From the NCBI GenBank assembly GCA_964555935.1, contig CAZKUN010000113.1, positions 1 through 27,460 of the forward strand: a stretch of DNA of 27,460 bases, given 5' to 3'. Shown here in pieces: positions 16,430 through 23,531 of this stretch; positions within the stretch are counted from its first letter, which is position 1; the number at the start of each line of letters is the position of its first letter. The position numbers were made by a program, and so were the translations under genes. Under the pieces are notes generated by a model. The model did not search any database and was not told the origin of the DNA. It worked only from the letters and a program-made list of their open reading frames with translations. This stretch comes from CAZKUN01 sp964555935. Lineage in GTDB: Bacteria > Armatimonadota > Zipacnadia > Zipacnadales > VGFC01.

Positions 16430-17938
16430 CTAACTCAGCCGGTGCATCGCATCGCGGACGGCTGGCCAGAGGTCCTTGTAGACCGCGTACAACTCGCCGT
16501 AGCGAGCCCGCATGTCGTCGCGCGGGAGGTACTCCTCGCGTTCCTCGACCAACACCGCGCAGGCCTCATCCACTGAAGCGTAGTGCCCCTTGGCGACCGC
16601 CCCCAGAATCGCGCCCGCGAGGCATCCGGTCTCTGAGACATTCAACGTGACCACTCGCGTGCCCGTCACGTCCGCCTTGATCTGCAGCCAGTCCGCGTTC
16701 TTCGACGCGCCGCCCGTCGCGCGCAGGCAGTCGATGTGCACGCCCGCTTCCGCAAGGGTGGTTAGGTTGAGCTGAAGCTCGTAGCAGATCCCCTCGATGA
16801 TCGCCTTCACGATGGTCTTGCGATCGCAACTCAGGCTGAGCCCCAGAAGCGCTCCCTTCGCAAGCGGATCGAGGTAGGGCGTGCCTGACCCCGCGAAATA
16901 GGGGATCAAGAACGCGCCCGTCGGATCAGCCGGGAGGTCAGCGAGGATCAGCTCGTACGGGTCTCGGCCGGCAGCTTCCGCTTCGGCCTTCTCGGCCGTG
17001 GCGAACTGATCTCGAAACCAGCGCAGCACGCTGCCCGACGAATAAGTGAACGCGAGACTCGAGTACATGTCCGGCTTCACGTGCGGATAGACGCAGTAGT
17101 TGCTCTCAAGCATCGCCTGCGTCATGACGGGCCTGTCAAACGCCACCGTAACGCACTCGACAGTGCCCATCCCGTCGACCGCAAGACCTGGCTCGACGAC
17201 GCCCGCGCCGAGAGCATTCATCTGCTGATCGTGCCCGCCCGCAACCACGAGAACGCCCTCTGGCAGCCCCAGGTCACGCGAGGTCGTTGCCGAGATCTCC
17301 CCCACCGGCTCGCCTGACTGGATCGGCTCCGCAAACAGGTCCGGCGACACGCCCGCGGCGTCGAGCATGGCGTCGGACCACGTCTTCCCCACGACGTCGA
17401 AAGCCATCGTTCGCCCGGCGAGGGTATAGTCCAGCCGAGGCTCGAGCCCGAGCTTGTGCATGATCACGTCCGGCCACAGCAGGTACTTCCACGTCCGTTC
17501 GTGGATGTCGGGGCGGTGCTCCTTCAGCCACATGATCTTGGTGAGCGTGAAGCTGGGGTGCATCGTCATGCCCGTGATGCGAAACGTCTCCCACTCGCCG
17601 ACGCGCTCGCGGAGCTCTTCGGTTTGGGCGACTGAGCGATTGTCCATGGACGTGATGGTGTTGTAGAGCAGCTCGCCGTCGGCTGAGACCGGAGTGAACG
17701 ACTCGCCAATGGCGGAGATCGCCAGCGTTTCGATCGGGTCGGCTGATGTCGCGGCGGCGACCTCGCGGATCACGTCGCAGACAGCGGCCCACACATCCTC
17801 CGACGGCAGCTCGATGAGATTCGGGCCGGGGTAGACCTCGGCGTACTCGCGGTAGGCGGTCGCAAGCTGCGCGCCTTCAGGATCGAAGGCAATGGCCTTC
17901 GTGCCCGTACTGCCGATATCTATGCCAAGGTGGCTCAT
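16430..17938 (-). CDS. FGGY-family carbohydrate kinase (xylulokinase-like)
   Basis: This is a 502-residue cytoplasmic sugar kinase that phosphorylates a pentulose, hexulose or polyol with ATP. The ATP-binding actin-like fold begins GIDIGSTGTKAIAFD (residues 5-19). The catalytic base is D237 in AGGHDQQMNA. The second domain has FIPYF-type and GxxRATGGASKN signatures (LRATGGASKNADWLQIKAD) that bind adenosine. Family position is closest to XylB-like enzymes, but substrate prediction by eye is unsafe. An AAGGTGA SD precedes the ATG. It starts 10 bases after the 73-residue gene and is the last gene of a four-gene minus-strand operon. The operon also holds an M55 peptidase and a giant glycosidase, so it probably feeds released sugar into central metabolism. 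Confidence 0.88.
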   Translation of the reverse strand: MSHLGIDIGSTGTKAIAFDPEGAQLATAYREYAEVYPGPNLIELPSEDVWAAVCDVIREVAAATSADPIETLAISAIGESFTPVSADGELLYNTITSMDNRSVAQTEELRERVGEWETFRITGMTMHPSFTLTKIMWLKEHRPDIHERTWKYLLWPDVIMHKLGLEPRLDYTLAGRTMAFDVVGKTWSDAMLDAAGVSPDLFAEPIQSGEPVGEISATTSRDLGLPEGVLVVAGGHDQQMNALGAGVVEPGLAVDGMGTVECVTVAFDRPVMTQAMLESNYCVYPHVKPDMYSSLAFTYSSGSVLRWFRDQFATAEKAEAEAAGRDPYELILADLPADPTGAFLIPYFAGSGTPYLDPLAKGALLGLSLSCDRKTIVKAIIEGICYELQLNLTTLAEAGVHIDCLRATGGASKNADWLQIKADVTGTRVVTLNVSETGCLAGAILGAVAKGHYASVDEACAVLVEEREEYLPRDDMRARYGELYAVYKDLWPAVRDAMHRLS

Positions 17939-17948
17939 TCACTTCACC

Positions 17949-18170
17949 TTACGATTCGTCGGCGTCGCCAAAGACCGAATCCCATTTCTCCAGCAACGAC
18001 GCCGCTTCATCAGCCTTGTCCTTGCGCCCCCGAACATCCGCGAGATTCACGTAGATGCGGCTGAGGCCGTGCAAGTCGAGTTTCTTGATGTCGATCTCGA
18101 CCCAGCCGTCTTCGCTGGTGACTCCGTGGTAGGTGGAGACGAACTTGACGAAACGCTTCGGAACTTCCAT
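17949..18170 (-). CDS. Small 73-residue conserved-looking protein in the kinase operon
   Basis: A short charged protein starts MEVPKRFVKFVSTYHGV. It contains strands (GWVEIDIKKLDL) then a helix rich in Lys, Asp and Ala, ending acidic. GAGGTGGG lies 7 bases before the ATG, a strong SD. It sits 23 bases after the M55 peptidase and 10 bases before the FGGY kinase, with uniform spacing typical of translated operon genes. No signal peptide, membrane helix, metal site or known family is apparent. It could be a regulatory or binding partner of the kinase or peptidase, but no function is claimed. Confidence 0.7.
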   Translation of the reverse strand: MEVPKRFVKFVSTYHGVTSEDGWVEIDIKKLDLHGLSRIYVNLADVRGRKDKADEAASLLEKWDSVFGDADES

Positions 18171-18193
18171 TCCAACCCACCTCGCTTGGGCGC

Positions 18194-18994
18194 CTACTCG
18201 TACTGGCGCGGCATGTTCAGCAACTCGATCAGATCATCCGACCGAACGACAGCCGTCTTCGCGGGCTCGGATTCGGTGGCGCGCAAGATGCTGATGAGTT
18301 CGTACGGCGGCTCGAGCCAGAATTGAGGGATATCTTCGAGCCTCTCCATGCCCGTCCGGGCGCTGGCTCTGATGGCATCGCGGGCGGGCTGTAGGTGGCT
18401 GTGGATCGCCGCACCGTTGTGCAGCTTGTTCTGCTCGCCCGTGAGACCGGTAGCGGGGCCGCGTTTGACGCCCTCTTTCACCGAGGCCGTCTCGATCTCT
18501 GGCACAAGCGCCTTGGCTTCCTCGCAGCAGGCCTTGTCGCCCGCGACCGTCACCGTCGGAACACCAAAGTAGGCGCAGAAAAGCATGTTGCACCCAAGCT
18601 CCCCCACGGATACGCCGTTGACCGCGTTCTCGGCGACGACGAACGAGCCGGTGTGCGAGAGATGGCCACCATCCGTGTTGGACTTGGCGTGTTGGCCGAT
18701 GCACATCGCGGCATCGAAGGTCTCGTCACAGCCGAAGGGGTACCCAAGCGGCCGCCCAGCCAGAAGCTTGGCGTCGGGGTGCAGAATTGTCGGGTTGATA
18801 GCGCCGTGGCCGTGTCCATCAACGACGATGAACTCGGTCGCGCCCGCCTCGGCAGCGCCCTCAATGGCTGCGTTGACCTCACCTGTTACGAGCAACCGCG
18901 CCGTCTCGTAGTAGCGATCGCCGGGCGCGCCGAAGTCCTGGAAGTTGATGACACCGGCCGTCCCCTCCATGTCCGTCATGATGTAGACTTTCAT
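18194..18994 (-). CDS. M55-family metallopeptidase (DppA-like D-aminopeptidase)
   Basis: This is a 266-residue protein of the DppA D-aminopeptidase family, which removes N-terminal D-amino acids or processes D-amino-acid peptides using zinc. The metal ligands are visible. D8 and E10 are in YIMTDMEGTAGV. H61/H63 are in VVDGHGHGA, H102 is in CIGQHAK and E132 is in VGELGCN. The ATG at 18994 follows GGGAGGGG by about 8 bases; a longer frame upstream is arginine- and serine-rich and has no SD. It is the second gene of the minus-strand operon, 79 bases after the giant lipoprotein gene and 23 bases before the 73-residue gene. A link to cell-wall peptide recycling is a family-level inference. Confidence 0.88.
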   Translation of the reverse strand: MKVYIMTDMEGTAGVINFQDFGAPGDRYYETARLLVTGEVNAAIEGAAEAGATEFIVVDGHGHGAINPTILHPDAKLLAGRPLGYPFGCDETFDAAMCIGQHAKSNTDGGHLSHTGSFVVAENAVNGVSVGELGCNMLFCAYFGVPTVTVAGDKACCEEAKALVPEIETASVKEGVKRGPATGLTGEQNKLHNGAAIHSHLQPARDAIRASARTGMERLEDIPQFWLEPPYELISILRATESEPAKTAVVRSDDLIELLNMPRQYE

Positions 18995-19073
18995 CGCTCT
19001 ACCCCTCCCGAGTGACGCCACTCGCTGGCCATGCCCATTCCGGAGTCGGTCCGCGCGCACCTGCGCGTCGGTG

Positions 19074-22000
19074 TCACTCTTCCGTAAACTCAAACCTCGT
19101 CGGCACCACCACAGTCGGGCCGTTACGATAGGCCTCCAGATGATCCGCCGCAACGGGCTGGTGGCCTGCGTGGACGAGCACGTCCACGATGCTGCTGGCG
19201 TTCGCGTGCTCGGTGGCGAGCAGCTCGATCCACGCGTGCTCGGCCGGGCCGCTCTCGCCCCGGACCGCCGGCCAGAAGCCCTGGCGCACCGAGTCGACGC
19301 CCTCGTGCTCAAGCATCACGAACGAGACGCTCTCGGGGAAGTCGTTTGGCGTCATCGCGGTGAAGTACTCGGGCACGTAGGGCGCCTCGCGCCAGCCATA
19401 GTGCAGCTTGTCGATGTCAAACGGCGCAATGCCCACGAAATTCGGGTAGATCTTCGTCAGCCCGGCGCGCTTGAGCTTGCCGTCGAGCAGCACGAGTTCG
19501 CCGCCCGGCCCGAGCGACCGGACCGCCTTCGCGCGCGACTCAACGCGCACCCAGGCCGACATGGAGCAAACCGAGTATACCTGCGAGGCGCTCACGTTCT
19601 TGTCGCGCCACCCAACCCGCACCATCGCGCGGACAGGGCCGCTCTCAATAAGCTCTAGTCTGGCCGGCGCCTCGGTCTGGCCGTGCCTTTCAACGCCTGA
19701 CAGCAGCTCCGTCGTGTCCGTTCGAGGCTTGCTCGCGTCGTAGCCGCCCCAGGTACCGTAGGCGACGCCGAGTGAGCCCGCGCCATACTGAGTGTTCGTG
19801 CGCAGGGAGCGCAGGGATGTCGCGGTGCCTCCTGCCTGCTCATCCAGCACGATCTCCAGAGCTTGGTTGCCGATCGTCAGCTTGCCATGGCCGCTGCCAA
19901 GCGCCTCAGGAGTGATAGCCAGCTCGGTGGGCACGTTGGGCGCCTCGCCCAGACAGGCATGGAAGGTGGAGGCCGAGCGCGCGGGCAGCGATGCGACGAA
20001 CAGCAACTCCTCGCCGTCGGCGCTAACCTGCGACGGCAATGCGCGGCCCGCGTCATCGCGGACGTACATCCGCGTGTAATCGCCCTTTACGTGACGGCGG
20101 ATATCCGAAACCGGAACGCTGACGACATGGCTGGCGAGTGGCTTCCCAGACGCGTTGAATACCAGGATCGGGGCGGCGCTCGCGGGCCCGGGTCGGAACC
20201 GCTTCGGGTAGGATGCAACATCAACCGGAGTGATCTTCTCAAGTCGCTCGCCGCCCGTCTCCCATGACAGTTCAGCCAGACGGGTCGTCAGACTGGGCCG
20301 ATCGCCCGGCTTCCCCGCGGCGATGCTGCCGGAGGCTTCGGCGCCACTGCGGATCTCACCAAGGCCCAAGCGCTTGCCGTCGATTTCGACCCGCACTTTC
20401 GAAGCGACGCCGCTCTCGACGAGCGGGTGCTCCGTGTTCCTAACCGTGAGCTGCGGCGTCGTGCGGTCGATGAGCGTTGTCGTGATCTCGAGCTCAGGCT
20501 TGCGAAGCACCTCGACGTTGCGCCACAGGTAGACGTGCCGCCCGCTCGTCGACAGGTCGAAGACGACGGTCTTCTCACCCCAGTCAGCCGTTGGGGAGCA
20601 AGCGATCTCGAACGGGATGGACTGGTCCTCGTACGCGCCCAACTCGGTGCCCGCGGCGCCCGCCGTCAGTGTGGGAATCGGCGATACCAGCGACACGTTC
20701 GCCGTCGCCAGCCTCGGGTCGTTATTGTCCAGGCGGATGTTGAAAGCAACGGTCGATCCAGGCGTCACGCGCAGTTTCGGGATCGCCACTGACACCGGGC
20801 CGCACGAAATCGCGTATGCCGCGTAGTAGCGGATGCTATCAATGATCGTGACCACGCCATCGACGACGGTGACTTCCTCGTCCAGCCGGCGCAAGGCCTG
20901 CCCATCGCGCGAGAGCGCCATGACCTCAACGAGCGACCGATCCGTCATCGGTACCGACAGCTCGATCCGCTGCTTCGTCGACGGGTCGTAGTTGTAAACC
21001 ACCGCCACGCGCGTGTTGCCGCCGGCGCTCAGCAGCGATCCGATGCAGTTGTCGCCGTCAAGCTCCCACTCCGGCGCGTGCCCAGCCCAGCCCTCGACGA
21101 TCTCCCGCACGACGCGACCCTCGTTCACTCCCAGCAGGCCGTTGCAGTACCAAACCGAGTTACGACCGACCGCCGCCACCAGGTCGCGTGGCGCGCGATC
21201 CGAGCCGTAACGGCTCATGACCTTCGCCGAACCGGGCGACAGATTCAGGTGCGATGTCCACTTAGCGGCGAGAGACTTCCCGCCCAGAACTCCCGGCGCG
21301 CGGTCGGTGAACTGCATGCGCTCGCGGGGAATCGCGTAATCCTGGGTGATGGTGTGCGCGGCAACGTTGTCGGTGCTGATCTGCACCCAATCGATGGCCA
21401 GATTGCAGGCGCGATTCTCGCTCGGGAAGCGGACGGGATCGATCTCTTTGGGAATGATGTTCCTGTCGTAGATGAACCGCAACTCGCCGATCCTCGTGTC
21501 CCGAACGACGTCGGCGGGGATGGCCAGCTCATACTCGTTGATTCCCGCACTGATGTCGAACGCCCCTGCTTCGCGATCATTGAGCGTAACCGTCACGCGG
21601 TTCGTCTCGAGCGCGGAGCCCTGCAGGCGAAGCACGTGGTCGCGGCGTGGCGAGACCGGCACGACGAACGTCGTCGTGGTGCCGACTGCCGGCGTCCAAC
21701 GGCGCGTCTGCTTGCCCTCGCCCGCGCCGAACGTTCCCTCGGGCAGCCGCCCCCAGTCCTCGCGCCCGCTACTACCCGCCACCAGGAACTCATCGTCCCC
21801 CTCTTCACCGACATCGATGAACAGGTTCATGTCCGGCCCGGGCTTCATCGGCTTGCTCGCCTGACTGCCGTCAATGCCAAGCCAATCGAGGTACTCGGGC
21901 ATCTGGGAGATGACCAGCCTCCGCTCGACGCCCCGGCCCTCCCGGCGTTCCTGAGACACCCACTCCTTGAGCACGTCGCCAATCCGCTCGTCGTCGGCGT

Positions 22001-23396
22001 TGTAACCCAGCCCCGCATTGCCCGTCGGCGCGATGACCGTCTCGACGTTGGCCAACCGCGAGGCGGTGACGAAGTCATCCGGCAGAATATCAAACGTCAC
22101 GTTCGATCGGCGCAAGGCCTGGATGCACCCGTACACGTCCTCCGTGTGGCGCCCGCCCGTCAGCCACATCCAATCGTTCAGCAGCACCACGACCTTCGCG
22201 CCCGCGTTCCATTCATGGATGCTGTCGAAACACTGCTGCATGATCGTCGACCAGAGCAGATTCTTCTCGCAGTAGGTCTTGCCGTACTCCCAGCACGGCT
22301 CGAGGTTTGAGCCTTCCCACCACTCGTTCCAGGAGAGGTGTAGCAGCGCTTCAGACCGGCGGTTTAGCGCCCCGGCCCAGAACCGGTCGAACGCCTGGAA
22401 ATCCGCGGGATAGATGCTGCCCGGATTCCGGATTTCGATGTCATGGTAGAAGTTCTTGAAGTGGTCCATGAAGACCGTGTCATACTGCTTCGCGACGGCG
22501 GCCTGGATGAAGCGCTCGACGTCCTGATCGGCCGGCACCCCGAATATCCCGGCGTATGAATGGGGCCCGCAGCCGATCTTGGGCAGCACGCTGTAGCCCC
22601 AATTGCGGTAGGGCTGGTAGCCCGCGTCGAAGCTCACTACCGGCGCATACCCACCCCGCTCCTCGCGAGAGCGACGCTGCATCTCGTCCCACTGGGTCTT
22701 CCACACGCGCGTCGCGTACCGGATCGAATCAGCGCGCGCCACGCCGTCTCCGTAGTCGAGAATCGCGTCGTCCCACGACGACACGTCTCTCCCCCACGCC
22801 CGGCCGAGCGCGCCCGGATCGTCATAGCGCCCCCTCAGCCACTCGCGGAAGCCCGCGTTGTCGTCGGTCGGCTCGGGCAGGCCGTTGCGCCCGTAGATCA
22901 TATGCAGGGGATTGTGCCCAAGTCGCACCAGAGCGTCTGAATCTCCCCAGTTCTCAACGTAAAACCGGAAGTCGCGCCCGTCATCCAGGTTCGCGGCGAA
23001 GTCCTCCATGTCGAAGTCCGTGCCATCCTGGTAGAAGCCCATGTGGATGTTGTAGCCGCGCCGCTGCAGCTCCTCAGCCGCGCGCATCACCACGTCTTCG
23101 CGGGGCTCGTCATTCTCGCCCTTCCACCCCGGCCCCCAGTAGTCCATGAAATGGTCGGTGATGCCCCACTCAGACGCGGTACGCAGAGACCGGAAGTTGT
23201 CGCGATACGTGGCGGAATCGTAGTAGCCATCCAGCGGCGTGTTCCAGATTCCTCCGACCCAACTGCCGAACTGCTTCTGGTAGTCCCACTCGTACCAGTA
23301 GAAGTACGTATCGGCGATGAGTGGCCGGGTGAGGCCGTCTGAACATGCGGTCGTGGCTATCGCGATCAGGACGAGGACGATCAGGAGCCGTTTCAC
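19074..23396 (-). CDS. Giant lipoprotein: WbsX/GH99-like catalytic region fused to GH38C-like C-terminus
   Basis: This is a 1440-residue predicted lipoprotein. The GTG at 23396 follows GGAGG by 10 bases. The signal peptide VKRLLIVLVLIAIATTAC ends at a lipobox-like Cys18. Residues about 25-390 form a TIM-barrel glycosidase related to GH99/WbsX (YFYWYEWDY, HFMDYWGPGW, HMGFYQDG, FMDHFKNFYHD, and the signature NEWWEGSNLEP at 357-367). A Rossmann/GATase-like segment follows at about 400-490. Next come jelly-roll and CARDB-like beta modules (about 560-1060). Residues about 1072-1440 resemble the GH38 alpha-mannosidase C-terminal sandwich (VFNASGKPL, then YVRDDAGRALPSQV, then a GG-T-SL core). It leads the minus-strand operon and diverges from the lyase-like gene at 23532. 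An alpha-mannan-type substrate is a guess. Confidence 0.75.
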   Translation of the reverse strand: MKRLLIVLVLIAIATTACSDGLTRPLIADTYFYWYEWDYQKQFGSWVGGIWNTPLDGYYDSATYRDNFRSLRTASEWGITDHFMDYWGPGWKGENDEPREDVVMRAAEELQRRGYNIHMGFYQDGTDFDMEDFAANLDDGRDFRFYVENWGDSDALVRLGHNPLHMIYGRNGLPEPTDDNAGFREWLRGRYDDPGALGRAWGRDVSSWDDAILDYGDGVARADSIRYATRVWKTQWDEMQRRSREERGGYAPVVSFDAGYQPYRNWGYSVLPKIGCGPHSYAGIFGVPADQDVERFIQAAVAKQYDTVFMDHFKNFYHDIEIRNPGSIYPADFQAFDRFWAGALNRRSEALLHLSWNEWWEGSNLEPCWEYGKTYCEKNLLWSTIMQQCFDSIHEWNAGAKVVVLLNDWMWLTGGRHTEDVYGCIQALRRSNVTFDILPDDFVTASRLANVETVIAPTGNAGLGYNADDERIGDVLKEWVSQERREGRGVERRLVISQMPEYLDWLGIDGSQASKPMKPGPDMNLFIDVGEEGDDEFLVAGSSGREDWGRLPEGTFGAGEGKQTRRWTPAVGTTTTFVVPVSPRRDHVLRLQGSALETNRVTVTLNDREAGAFDISAGINEYELAIPADVVRDTRIGELRFIYDRNIIPKEIDPVRFPSENRACNLAIDWVQISTDNVAAHTITQDYAIPRERMQFTDRAPGVLGGKSLAAKWTSHLNLSPGSAKVMSRYGSDRAPRDLVAAVGRNSVWYCNGLLGVNEGRVVREIVEGWAGHAPEWELDGDNCIGSLLSAGGNTRVAVVYNYDPSTKQRIELSVPMTDRSLVEVMALSRDGQALRRLDEEVTVVDGVVTIIDSIRYYAAYAISCGPVSVAIPKLRVTPGSTVAFNIRLDNNDPRLATANVSLVSPIPTLTAGAAGTELGAYEDQSIPFEIACSPTADWGEKTVVFDLSTSGRHVYLWRNVEVLRKPELEITTTLIDRTTPQLTVRNTEHPLVESGVASKVRVEIDGKRLGLGEIRSGAEASGSIAAGKPGDRPSLTTRLAELSWETGGERLEKITPVDVASYPKRFRPGPASAAPILVFNASGKPLASHVVSVPVSDIRRHVKGDYTRMYVRDDAGRALPSQVSADGEELLFVASLPARSASTFHACLGEAPNVPTELAITPEALGSGHGKLTIGNQALEIVLDEQAGGTATSLRSLRTNTQYGAGSLGVAYGTWGGYDASKPRTDTTELLSGVERHGQTEAPARLELIESGPVRAMVRVGWRDKNVSASQVYSVCSMSAWVRVESRAKAVRSLGPGGELVLLDGKLKRAGLTKIYPNFVGIAPFDIDKLHYGWREAPYVPEYFTAMTPNDFPESVSFVMLEHEGVDSVRQGFWPAVRGESGPAEHAWIELLATEHANASSIVDVLVHAGHQPVAADHLEAYRNGPTVVVPTRFEFTEE

Positions 23397-23531
23397 TCTT
23401 CCAGAGCCTCCGTGGGCGACTATGAGCTTCAGTGCCATTGGGTAGTTCGCAACCATGCCCCCTGTTCCCTCTGGCAGGGACTTCACGACGCGTGCGGAAG
23501 ACGCCAGTGCCGAGAGACCAAACCAGCGGAA

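Noticed and set aside
21078..22310. 410-codon plus-strand frame inside the giant lipoprotein gene
   Set aside because: Antisense shadow with Arg/Ala/Pro bias. The minus frame has a signal peptide and recognisable domains.
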